A stretch of DNA of 64,000 nucleotides, taken from positions 99,695,796 to 99,759,795 of the forward strand of contig NC_081412.1 in assembly GCF_030272615.1 (NCBI RefSeq), given 5' to 3'. Each line of letters opens with the position of its first letter. The stretch's first letter is position 1. The stretch comes from Cryptomeria japonica. Lineage: Eukaryota > Streptophyta > Pinopsida > Cupressales > Cupressaceae. Both the position numbers and the translations under genes were made by a program. The notes under the pieces are model-generated. The model did not search any database and was not told the origin of the DNA. It worked only from the letters and a program-made list of their open reading frames with translations. Below, piece by piece: positions 1 to 11,285 of the stretch.

Positions 1-1094
1 TCATCTGAATGCAGGTTCACCACCTTGACTCCATGTGGCATCCGTGTCGACCATCTGCCAGCTTGGCTCTTCAAGTCGGTCCAAATAGGATCACTGACCA
101 AATCCTCTACCGGTTCCTCTTTCTTGCCGGTTTACAAACCTTGTCGATATTCCACATTCTACCAGTTAACACCTCATGTCTGCACTTGTTGAACTACCAG
201 TGGAACACCTACATCGGTCTTCAAACATGTGTATCCCAAGCATGCACATTCCCACAATGTGGGAGGACATCTGCATCTGCACCTTGCCCATATTGTCGGT
301 GGACTTACATACCGGTAAACACTCTTGATCTGTACTAGCATCTAAATCATGCCTTCTCAGTCGGTTCAGTGCATATCCCTGATTTCATGCACTTGAAGCA
401 CACTTCTTCTTCCTTATCTCACAACACTATGATGCACACAATGCATAATAGGAGATAAGTTTCTCTTACCAGTGAAGTGACACCTTGACTTTTGCATCAT
501 GCAATGTACTCATGTGGCTCCCCTGTTTGTGCAGCATATCTTCAAACAAGCACATGTGATCCGATGATGGCACTTTCACTATTAGTCATTGCTTCTCATG
601 ATGACTGCATCTTCATCAGGTGGGAGTCTTGTTGTTTTGTAACTTCACAGCATACCTGTGATCTATTCATTCTTCTCCTCCAGTATTGATGTGATTCAGG
701 TAACATTCTGCCTCCTCATCACAAACAACATCTAAGCATTCTGCCTCTTCATGCTTGTACACTAGTCACGATCTTTGCAGGCTGACAACCACTCACTTGG
801 TTGATTAGACTTCTCCATGTCAACACATTATTTACCAGTCAACATGCTTTTCTTGTCGGTGATACACTGTACCATGATTGATCACCTTAACATCTCATCC
901 CCCACAAGTCATGCACTAACTTATGAACCGGTGACCCCAGTGGTCATTCATCCTTACCTTACCGATGTTCTGCAACACAAGGTGATATCCAAGATATCAC
1001 ATCCTATACTCCTTCATAATAGTGTTACACATACATCTCTACTACCAGTAGTCATCTCATACCGATTGACATCAATGACAACACAATGCCAACA
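1..1094 (-). mobile_element. Probable LTR fragment of a copia-type element, cut by the window start
   Basis: The stretch is rich in accggt/ccggt words, as are the copia-type LTRs at 61212-62866 and 47470-48761. It ends at 1089-1094 in ccaaca, the reverse complement of the TGTTGG that starts those LTRs. The preceding words, catcaatgacaa and aatgccaaca, also occur at the matching end of the 61212-62866 LTR. No purine-rich tract adjoins the end, so it would be the 5' LTR of a minus-strand element extending out of the window, or a solo LTR. The short ORFs here do not resemble proteins. The assignment rests on word similarity, not an alignment. Confidence 0.4.
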
Positions 1095-2003
1095 ATTATA
1101 ACTTGCATATTAACATAATATCGCATGACTGCTAAAGTGGGGCCTAAATGTAATGTCATAAATTTTACTCCTTAATTGTGAGCCCAATTCCACCCCCTCC
1201 TTAGCACTTTCTTTAGTTTCCACTCCCCTAGATAATTTTAAGACCACTTTTAGACTCGAATGTAATCCCCCAACTCAAGGATATGTGTCCTATCCCTTTT
1301 TTAAATTTAACTATCTTATTCTACATTAATTAGTCATCATTAAAAACTAAAATTAGGATTGCATGTAGGCCTAGATTCTCATATCTCCCTTTTGAATAAC
1401 TTATTTTGGTAGGACTAGGGTGCCCAACACACGTCTCACCAAAAAATTTCAAAATTTTAAATGTTATGATTGTCAGCCTCGAATTTATAAGATTTGGTCT
1501 CAATTTTTGTTTATGATATTTTTATGTTATTTTTTAAATAAAAAATCAACCTCGTGACTCATCTAAAAGCTAATAGCTTTCCTCATTTGGACATACAATC
1601 TTTATGATAGCAAAGCTCTGCCAAATTGACCACATAGGTCTGCAAATTTGAAGGACAATCAACAACATCAAGTCTTTAACATTGTTCAATCACCATTATT
1701 GTAAAGATGATTGAATCTTCAAAGAATGTTAGAGGATGATATGGAGTCATAAACTGGTGATTGACTTATACCTGTCCTTAAGGGATGGGTATGATTCTAT
1801 ATTGTTTTTACATTTATGAGTTTTAAACTTTAGATTAAAAATTAATAATTTATTTACATGTTTAGGCACTCTTAGGTTGGTTTGTACACTACCCTTTGAT
1901 TGATTCATCGACAACTCACTCTAAAACACTTGAGTAGGGTTTCCTTGTCAAGTTTATACACAATATTGCTCAGCATAATATTATTCACACAATTTTAGGT
2001 TTG

Positions 2004-2051
<48 letters not shown>

Positions 2052-2579
2052 TTATCTTATATCCAACTTGGCTATTCATGAAGGTGGAAACACCAAAATG
2101 GGGGGGTTGACTAAGGAAAACTCATATATAACTATTACCTATTTTTGACTTCCCAATTATGTTACCATTTTTGTCTTTTTGTCAAAAATAGGTAATTATT
2201 AAAATCCATTTAAAAGGGATTCAAGTCCTTTTTCTCTGTTTTTTGATTACCCTAAGTAAAGTTCCACATTGCTTGTTGGTGCATTAGAAGGTCAAATGTT
2301 AAAAAAAATTAAAAATTCATTCATCCTATGTTTTTATTAAAGGCTCCAAAAGGGCACGTTGTATTTAAACTGTGGAAAGTTGTTTAAAAAAGAGTTTGAG
2401 CTCCATTTTGAGGTCAAACCCATGTTACAAGCCCTTTATAATTGCAATTGAGGTTGTCTTCATTAAAATCTTCAAGACCATGATGAGATTTGGAAGGAAG
2501 GTCATTTACATTTTAATCAAGCTCATTTATTGCCATTTTTACATGTAAGGTGTCAAGTCATAAAGTATTAAGCCTTGGT
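1095..2579. other. Intergenic, no gene seen; possible old LTR remnants
   Basis: No credible coding frame was found. A short stretch near 2088-2115 (caaaatgggggggttgact and neighbours) resembles 47190-47215 inside the solo LTR at 46460-55626, suggesting a decayed gypsy-type LTR. A (CA)n microsatellite lies inside. Confidence 0.4.
2006..2049. repeat. (CA)n microsatellite, about 22 units
   Basis: This is an uninterrupted run of alternating c and a, directly readable. It is probably polymorphic in length. Confidence 0.95.
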
Positions 2580-5190
2580 GTTGAGTTAGGGACTTAGGTT
2601 TTGTTTAAGGGAACCTAGTTTCTTTGAACTCTTTGATTGTAGCATACAATGGCAACCGATCTATTGTTTTTTATTAGATTCGGTTTTATGGGAGGGTTTA
2701 CGTAGCAAGACATATCAAATACAACCTCATTTCATTAGTTTTAGAAGATAGAGGATATGTATAACTTCTTGTTGTCAATTCCAACTTCAAAATGTGCCAT
2801 GATAGCTTTGTTTCAAGGATGTTTCATGTGGAAATAAAGGAAAGATGAGTAAGAGGAGTGTTGGGATGGTTGAAGGGCTATTAAAGATTGTTATTTTCCT
2901 CTGAAACAAGGGTATGCATATGGAAATAAAGAATGGCAATGAGCAGAGATATGATTTTGTGAAGATCTTCTGTAAGAAATAAAAGGAAGAGTAGTAGTGA
3001 GCAGTGACATACCAAAAGATAACTCAGTTTAATGCATAAAAACTGTATTGATCCATTTGTTTTGATAATTCTATGAAGTACGATAGTCAAGAAGGGGTAA
3101 AGCACAATCTCATATTGTCACCATTAGCAAAAAAGCAAAGGTTTCAAATGAAAAGAGAGAAGCTTCAAGATAGAGGAAAGTTAGATCTATAGAAGCTTGT
3201 GATTAAGAATATGTGGGAGACTTGAGTGTATGATGAATGACATTATAGTATTGAAGTTAGTCACAAAGTCCATATCAAATAAAGGCATCTTCAAGTCTTA
3301 ATAGCGTCTTATGTAGAAATGGTGACCATAAAAGTTTTGTTGGTAAAGATGAAAATAAAGATTTCATCATATTTTGAGGTTTGTGAATTGGGTTCTCATC
3401 ATTTTTGGATAGAAAGGAGATAAAATTAAGTTGAAAAAACCTAGTAAATTTCTAACCAACCTAGTTCATATTTCAAAAAATCAGCCATCATCACCAACAA
3501 CCATTTTTTCTTAATCTTAAGATCCATGATGTGGGTACCTCCAAATTTTTGTGAGGAGAAGCAATGGAATGATAGAAATATGCTTTAAAAAATTCATTAA
3601 AAATTAGTTTTTTATTTTATGAGAAAATAATTAATAATTTTTTCTACTACTCTTTTAACATTTTTTTCAACTCTATAAAAAAGTCTTTAATGATAAAGGG
3701 TAGTCAAGGTTGAGTATCAATCAAGGCGATCATAAAATAAAGATAATATCATGCACTTAGCCATGACAGTAATAAGGGATATAATCATAATTGAAGTAAG
3801 ACAACCTAAAAAAGAAGCATGAATGATAATATTGAGTAGGGTTGAATTCAAAGAATCAAAATGCATGCAGTTTTGGGGCCTCGTAATGGCCATTTTGGTT
3901 AATTTTGAGTTTCCCAATGGATAATGGTATGGTGGGATGAGAGTTTAAAACTATTAGATGACTATTTGAAGCATTTATGGAGGTCTTTATGACCCAAAAT
4001 CAGTTGAGTTTGACCCCTCGATAGTTGAAGCAAAAATGACAATTGTTCAAGCATGTGGAGAGCATCTAGGGGTAGACTGGTGAGTTGTCTAGATGATGGA
4101 GCAGATATAGGGGCAATTGAAGACCTTTTCTAGCCACTTCCAAGCATCTAGGGGCAAAAATTTAACACCTCTTATGGACTAGTCAAAGGGGCAGTTTGGA
4201 GCATTTTTAGGGGTCTTAAATGACCATTTTCAACTACATCTGACCTAGCAAGAGAAAGAGGACTTCTTCAACCATCAAGTCAAGGACACTTGTCATATTT
4301 TCCAACAACACATGTTACAAGCTTTCTATGCATGTAAAGCTTATAAATATTCAATTGTCAAGCCTTTTGAAGGCTAGTTCTAGCTTTCATCTTTGCAACT
4401 ATTGTAGCTTTTGAAACTCTTCGAAGCAAAAAGGTTGTCTTGTAACTCAGAATCAATCAACTTTTGATAGAAACAATAGATGTAAGCTTTCATTTTCAAG
4501 AAAATTTCAAATATTTTCCAGAGCTTATCATTGTAAAAGCACCTTTCCATCACTAAAATTTAATTTCGTTGCCTTTAAAAGCTTGTTCTTTTGTGTGTGT
4601 TCTATTAGTTGATGCATTTTTTCTTGTGAGTTTTATGAAATCCTTGAATAGATGTTTCAATTGCAGCACTTTAGAACAATAGAACACATATATTCATGTA
4701 GGTTGTTAGTTGTGTAGCATGCAACGTCAGTCATTAGTTGTGAAAAATCTCTTTTCCTTCTTTTGAACTTTGTATAATCAAACCTTCTTACAAAATGTTG
4801 ATGTATGGATGTATGGAATGCTTAAAGTTGTACATAAAGGTCACTTGAATAGCTGAGAATTATGTGTCAAATTAGTGATTAGGTCTGAAATATCAAATTT
4901 AGTGCATCACGAATATAGTCGTAGGTTCATTTTCAAGTATCCTTTTCCCTTTTCCTCAGAAAAGTCAATAGTTTAGGAGTAGTTTTTAGAGTAAGTTTTG
5001 AAGGGAGCTAAACCTTTAACCCGAAGGTTTGATCTCACATAAGGTACCCACACCTTGAGATCATTACCATATTTCAAGAGACTGTTGAACTCTTCAAGTT
5101 CAACATGGTGCAAATATCATTGATAACAATAACCATAACTATTTTTCCCCTCTTTGTGCTTGTGCAAATTAAAATCCAAAGGGTGGATGC
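2580..5190 (+). repeat. Segmental duplication, copy A, left block
   Basis: The block aligns along its length, in the same orientation, with 25152-27790. Shared landmarks include tgttga(g/c)ttagggacttagg at the left edge, the Fe-like word run around 2700/25265, the catgcagttt block near 3865/26447, and the gatctcacataaggtaccca block at 5030/27641. The copies differ by many substitutions and small indels, so the duplication is old. No coding capacity is evident. The short ORFs at 2881-3105 and 3717-3917 are not conserved as frames between the copies and are probably chance. Confidence 0.85.
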
Positions 5191-5577
5191 AAGAAGTTGG
5201 GCCCCAATTAGGGAGAAGTGTGCACATTAGGAAAAATACTGCTAGTAATGGGGCCTTGTTATTTTCTAAATGAGGCCATATTTTGGGTCAAGGTCCTGTG
5301 ATTGAAAATAACAAGGCCCCGTTTCGTGAAAGTATTTTCACAACAAAAAACATAACGAGGGCCCGCTATTTAAACAGGTTCCTGTTTATATAACGGGTCC
5401 CCATTATTTAAAAATTTGAAAACTACCCCACCATATACCTCAAGATTCGATTTAGGTAAGGTATAGAATGCTCAAACCTAAGCCTTGGATCTACAAGGTT
5501 GGACAATGTAACAAAATACCAACGTCTAGTATATTTTTTATGCTCATTTTTACAAAATTATCAGACAAAATTAAAAT
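5187..5577 (+). repeat. Segmental duplication, copy A, middle block, with hairpin
   Basis: The block matches 31912-32335 in order and orientation. It contains a perfect 17-bp inverted repeat with arms at 5250-5266 and 5304-5320 (ggggccttgttattttc and its complement) around a 37-base spacer, followed by further ggcccg/cgggtcccc words. The block is cut at 5577 by the chromovirus LTR and resumes at about 7660. Confidence 0.8.
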
Positions 5578-6113
5578 TGATGCAGCTAGTTAAAACATAA
5601 TCAATGTAATAAATAAAAATAGAAAACTAACACAAATCTGGATCAAATGTTCTTCATTATTATTTCTCTCCAAACTCCAACTGTCCTGCAATTACAATGA
5701 AAAAGTCCCTATTTTAATCAACAACTAAAAATTTCCTTTTTGGGCAGATTTTTACAAATTCCAAAATTTGCCTTTTATGGAAATTTTCAAATCTATCCCA
5801 AAAATTGCGAAATCTTCTAGAAATCTAAAAAACATTCCTATGGCACAAATTGCCAACTTTCTAACTTCATAAAGATTACGAGTTCAAAATTAACTAAAAA
5901 ACCAACTTTCTAAAAACCCAAAAAACCAGCAAAAGCCAATTTTGAGGCCTTGGATGAAGGAATCTGGCACAAAAAATTTAAATTTTTTGAGGCCCTACCG
6001 AAACGGGTTCCATAAAAAATCCAATCAACTCCTCAAGATACACGTCCACGTAAAATTTCAACCCATTCGGACAACCGAGTCAAAACTTATGACCTTGCAA
6101 AGTCCCTGCATCA
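5578..6113 (-). mobile_element. 3' LTR of the chromovirus, 536 bp
   Basis: The LTR has inverted termini TGATGCAG...CTGCATCA. On the minus strand it follows a purine-rich tract, ccagaggagaa (6114-6124), which would be the polypurine tract. This lies about 65 bases beyond the chromodomain stop. The partner LTR has been deleted. Confidence 0.75.
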
Positions 6114-6178
6114 TTCTCCTCTGGTTGAAAAGAACGCAGCTCCTGCAAGTGGTTGTCCTCAAATTGCTGCCACTGACC

Positions 6179-6575
6179 TCAATCCAACTTCTGCAATTCC
6201 CAATCTGTAATCCATGTGCTCTCTGCTGGTGCTAATTCATCCCATTGTACCAAGTATCTATGGTATTCTCCTTGCTGAGTGCAAACAGTCTTCTTATCTA
6301 GAATCTGTGCAATCTTCTCCCTTTTCTTACTGGGAAGTGTCCACTGCCAATCTACTTCCTCCTCACCGCCATCATCATGAATGTCACCATGAAATATGTA
6401 TAGATAAAAAATATTAAATACATGAGAGATATCAAGATCAGGTGGTAAATCAACCTGATAAGCATTGTCATTGATCTTCTTGAGAACCCTGCAAGGACCA
6501 ACTTTCTTATACTTTAACTTGTGGTATGTGCCTATAGGAAACCTCTCTTTCCACAGATAAACCATCACTAAATCA
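6179..6575 (-). pseudogene. Gypsy pol C-terminus: integrase tail and chromodomain
   Basis: The 129-codon frame from 6568 shows the integrase C-terminal SH3-like region ([16 protein letters not shown], residues about 17-32). A chromodomain occupies residues about 85-128, with the aromatic and acidic pattern ending in YLVQWDEL...STWITDWEL. Chromodomain integrases guide chromovirus insertion to chromatin marks, which is family knowledge. The frame is separated from the integrase core at 6928-7527 by stops and a frameshift, so the gene is dead. It stops just before the polypurine tract and 3' LTR, as expected for the end of pol. Confidence 0.85.
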
Positions 6576-6927
6576 CCTTCCTTAACGACTCGATATCACC
6601 GACCAACATCTATTATAGATTTTTAATTCTCATTACTTTCCTGCAACTTTTGTCTTGCCTCTTTTTGCAATTGGTGAAGGTGTTCTGCAAATGCTACTAC
6701 ATTATCATTGATTCTTTCCCCAAGGGGCAATTGCACCAAATCTAGAAAACCCTTAGGATTCCTATAAAAAATAATTTAAAATGGGGATTTACCTGTAGAT
6801 CTATTTGGGACAATGCCAAATCCCACTGCTTGGGCTTCTCTCCAACAATCCACCTTAACAGGTTTCCCAAACTCCGGTTGACTACCTTTGTTTGCCCATC
6901 GGTTTGAGGTTGATAGGCACTGCTAAA

Positions 6928-7527
6928 CTACAACTTAATCCCCATCTTCTTCCATAAAGTCCTCCAAAAATGACTTAAGAACTTTGTATCTCTATCAAAG
7001 ACAATGGTCTTTGGCACACCATGCAACCTAACAACTTTTGAAAAAAATAATTTAGCCACCCGTGTTGCATCACTAGTTTTCTTACAAACAATAAAATGAG
7101 CCATTTTACTGAATCTATCAACAACCACAAAAATAGAGTCATTACCTCGTTGTATATTTGGAAATCCCAAAACAAAGTCCATGCTCAAATCTATCCATGG
7201 TTCTAGAGGTACGGGTAGTGACATGTACAACCCTATATTCTGTGAGTGTCCTTTAGCAACCTGACAGATCGTACACCTTGCCACATATATGATTATATCT
7301 CTTTCCATCTTTGGCCAGTAGTATTTATCTTCTATTAAGGCTATTGTCTTATCCTTGCCAAAATGTCCTGCCAAACCACTACTATGAAATTTCCTGATGA
7401 CATTCTCCCTTATGGAATCAACTGGAATGCATAACTGTTTCTCTTTGAAGAGATAGCCATATTGCATAAAGTGTTCACCTTGAATATGAGACATATTTCT
7501 AGCTATTGGATTCTTCAACAATTCCAC
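6928..7527 (-). pseudogene. Gypsy integrase: H2C2 zinc finger and DDE core start
   Basis: The 199-codon open stretch holds the integrase zinc-binding domain, with the HFGKDKT histidine region and the CTICQVAK cysteine pair, roughly residues 50-93. The catalytic core follows, with D117 in the DLSMDFVLGFP motif and a second D near DRDTKF at residues 179-184. The family enzyme joins element DNA to the host chromosome. The core is cut after KKMGIKL, where a stop and then a frameshift separate it from the chromodomain piece downstream. The N-terminal RNase H tail is visible only as a broken frame up to about 7650. Confidence 0.9.
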
Positions 7528-7659
7528 AATCTCTCAGAAGTCATTGCCACACATACAAATCTTTGATTGCATCAAAACCAACTACCTCATTCTCCATTGT
7601 TGTCAGAAGTATAATGCATCTGCAACTTGGTTTTGCCTTCCTAATTTTTGTTTCAAAAC

Positions 7660-10240
7660 AAATGTTGTGTAGATTCTAATTATATTAAATTTTTAAAGAT
7701 TTGATTATTTTTTCTATTTTTTAATTAATTTGTATTGGATTTGGTCCATAAACTTGAAATATTCAGTTTTCTTATTTATTTAATAACTTTTTTGTTTTTA
7801 TGTTTTTTGAAAAATAAATTATATGACATCAATCTACAAAGAATTATTCTCAATATTAAAAAAAATCTTCCAAAAAATGATAAGTTCGGGTCAAATTATG
7901 GTGGTCGTATACGATGGGTTTTTAAAACAACAAATAAGTCAAACAGAATATTAATAAAAAAAAGTTACAAAAAATATCCTCATCAATATTCAATGTGCTA
8001 CAAATATTTTCCCAAAAGGGTTTGAAAAAATATTATTTGTGTCAAAAAGTGGTGGTTGTATACGTGCATGGTATGATCCTAAAATAGACATTTTTAAATA
8101 GTGGTTTTTAGAAATCACTTTTGAAAGTCAATTTATATTATCTGGGTATTAAAATAATTACATATTTGGAAACTAGATTCCGAGTGCTACATTTTTTATT
8201 ATTGACTTTTTCCAAGATTCAATCTTTAAGTGCTTCAAATTTTTAGGTCAAACATGGCAAAATCTGAAAATTAGGAAAAACACTTCCACTTTTTGGCCAA
8301 AAAGTGGACTCAACTTCTCACAAACACCCTGATCATGTTCGTTAGTAACTTCATAGGGCTCAACCCATAGGGCATAAAACTTATTATAATTTCTCTTATC
8401 TTTGGATCTAGAATATCATAGGAGGAAAAGGTCCTAGATCTAAAACCCGCTCTTGATAGCTTTCTTATCAAATATGCATTTCATTTTTTGCTATCTTAAC
8501 AAGCTTCTCTCATGGGTATCCCTTCTTATTTCTTCAAACTTGGTCCTCGTACATGTTTTGAGAAATGAAATCTACTTCTTTCCCTTCAATCTATCAAAGT
8601 AGTTTGTAGATTGGTAACTCAAGAGTGATTGGTAGCTTGGCGTCCATGCCATAGACTAATTCAAATGGATATCTTTTGGTAGGCTTCTTGGATGTCACCC
8701 TATCTGCCCAAACAAAGACATTAATTCATCATTTTATCTCTTCTTGTTTTCATTTAAGTTTTTTATTTATTTATGATGCATTTACTACTAGACTCAACCT
8801 TCCCATTCCTTGCAAATGATAAGGGGATGGTGATTTTAATGAGACCTAATATTGTGAACACACATCAACAATATTTTGCAAACGCGTAAACATATGTTTA
8901 GTTGTCTCATAAAAAGTAGTATCAAATCATGAACACACATTTTAGTTAGTTCATAACAAGTAGTAGAATGCATGTGAGTTGATTGAACTTGAATCATTTA
9001 AAATTTAATATTTTAGGGGCACCTCCATGCTTGTTAGGTTAAACCTATAACAATGAAAATGATATGAGATAGATAAATTGTCATGGTTATATAAGGGATG
9101 GATATTTGGGTGTTTGCGGAGTTAAATGTCATGATAAATGAGGAGTGTATCAACGAAAAATAAAAGCTTACATTGTACCAATAGTAAATTCTAATTATAA
9201 AATGCCCCCATTTTGTATCTCGTATAATTTAATGAAAAAAATTATTCTTAAACCTTATACTAAAGGTTGAGCATAAGATTTTGAGTTTTAATATGCAATA
9301 GATAAATACTTAAATAGAGGATAGATTTTATCATTGCTTTGTTGAATACACTTGAACACATCCATAATTAGCTGATATTATTTTAAACCTGATATGAGTT
9401 TTCCCTATTTGGTTACTTTAAAGAACAAATTTCCATTGAAGAATATCTACATATTTGTTTAAGACTAGTTATGCTAAGAGGAAAAAGTTAAAATTGCTAT
9501 AAGTAGTGTTAGTGGAGTGTAATGTCTATTAGATGTTTATGGTAATTGTCAGCTATTTTATTTTTCTTTTATTCCAAAAATTGCCTTACATATAAAAAAC
9601 TAGAGTTGCACTTCTTGTTAAAAATATATTGTAAATCCATTGAGTTATGTATTGAGTCGAGAATTGATTCTCACATTGTTTTAGAGATATTTAGAAAGAA
9701 ATCATATTCATCTTCAAGTTGATATGTACATCGCAAATTTTACAAAAAAAAATTCTCCTTGAATATTTTGAATGGGGTCAATAATAAATTAATTTTATTA
9801 TGAAAAATCATGATTATTATACCTTACTTTAGCAATATTTATTCCTATTTTTAATTTCACGATATTATAAAAAATAGATATGATAGATAAAAAATCTTAC
9901 GATATTATAAAAATAAATATGATAAATACAAAATCTTTGTAATAATATCATTGTTCTATATCTTTCATTTGAATTTCATAGATATACAATATTTTAAAAG
10001 CTTAAATTAGATGTGATCCATAGATTTAGACTCTATCATATTGCAATCCATTTACCTGTCAAAACTCAATCCATTTACCTGTCAAAACTCTGAAGTATGA
10101 GGCATATCACTAGATAAGTTTAATACATAAATAATATTAAGGACAATGTAAAGCCAATGCAAAGAAAATGCTCAAAAAATATATTAACAGAAAAGGCTTA
10201 TTAATTATGCAAGTTTGCATATCTCTTTAAATACACATTA
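7660..10240 (+). repeat. Segmental duplication, copy A1, right block (carries NPF 3'-flank relic)
   Basis: The block matches 32340-34950 in order and orientation: 7735 with 32413, 8333 with 32999, 8640 with 33298, 9000 with 33640, and 10048-10240 with 34668-34935. The last part, including aaaaggcttattaattatgc and the following tttgca(t/c)atctct, lies only about 95 bases from the NPF stop codon in the other copy. This block therefore carries a relic of the downstream flank of an NPF gene, but no NPF coding sequence follows. The ORF at 7735-8025 is low-complexity and probably chance. Confidence 0.85.
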
Positions 10241-11273
10241 ACCCATAAGGCATCAAATTTATGATACTTTCCCTTATCCATTAACTCCCTCTTGATAGCT
10301 TTCTTCTCTTGATAGCTTTCTTATCAAATATGCATTTCATTTATTTTATTTTGTCTTAACGAGCTTCTCTCATGGGCAGCCCTTCTTATTTCTTCAAACT
10401 TGGTCCTCATACATGTTTTGAGAAATGGAATCTACTTATTTCTGTTCATCCTATCAAAGTAGCCTGTAGATTGGTAACTCAAGAGTGATTGGTAACTTGG
10501 CCTCCATGCCATAGACTAATTTAAATGAACATCTCATAAAAAGTAGTATCAAATCATGAACACACATGTTACTTAGCTCATAACAAGTAGTAGAATGTGT
10601 GGGAGTTGATTGAACTTGAATCATTTAAAATTTAATATTTTAGGGGCACTTCCATGCTTGTAATGTTAAACCTATAACAGTGGAAATGATATGAGATAGA
10701 CAAATTGTCATGGTTATATAAGGGATGAATATTTGGGTGTTTGTGGAGTTAAATGTCATTTTAAATGAGGAGTGTATCGACAAAAAATAAGAGCTTACAT
10801 TATATCAACAATTTTAATTATATAATGCCCCCATTTTGTATCTCGTATAGTTTAATATAAAAATATTCTTTAACCTTATACTAAAGGTTGAGCATAAGAT
10901 TTTGAGTATTAATATGCAATAGATAAAGAATTAAATAGTTGATATTATTTTAAACCTAATATAAGTTAAATTCCCTATTTGGTTACTATAAGAACAAATT
11001 TTCCATACATATATGTTTAAGACTAGTTATGCTAAGAGGAAAAATTTCAATCTCTAGCTATAAGTATTGATAGTGGAGTGTAATGTCTATTACATGTTTA
11101 TGCGAATTGCCAACTATTTTATTTTTCTTTTATCCCAAAATTGCCTTACATATAAAAAGCTAGAGTTGCACTTCTTGTTAAAAATCTATTGTAAATCCAT
11201 TGAGTTATGTATTGAGTAGAGAATTGATTTTCACATTGTTTTAGAGATATTTAGAAAGAAATCATATTCATCT
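10225..11273 (+). repeat. Segmental duplication, third partial copy (A2)
   Basis: Starting at cccataaggcatcaaattt, this repeats the interior of the previous block (8370-9700) and of 33020-34350. It includes gagcttctctcatgggcagc, the caagtagtagaatgtgtggg stretch and the catattcatctt end. It is more like the 33 kb copy than the adjacent A1 copy at several diagnostic words (cacatgttacttagctcat, gtgtgggagttgattg). The copy stops at 11273 where the poly-T of a minus-strand LINE begins. Confidence 0.85.
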
Positions 11274-11285
11274 TTTTTTTTTTTT

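Larger units (their letters stand above)
5578..7660 (-). mobile_element. 5'-deleted Ty3/gypsy chromovirus (3' half plus 3' LTR)
   Basis: Read on the minus strand, the fragment begins at about 7650 with the GRQNQVADAL signature that closes the RNase H/linker region of gypsy pol. It continues through integrase and chromodomain to a 3' LTR at 5578-6113. Homology of the flanks to the second copy of the segmental duplication (32325-32350) shows it is an insertion. The 5' LTR, gag, protease and reverse transcriptase are missing and about a dozen target bases are lost at the 7660 side, so a deletion followed insertion. Tandem duplication of the host block before or after insertion cannot be ordered from this alone. 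Confidence 0.85.

Noticed and set aside
3717-3917. Minus ORF in the duplicated block, possible small gene.
   Set aside because: The frame is not maintained in the second copy at about 26290-26490.
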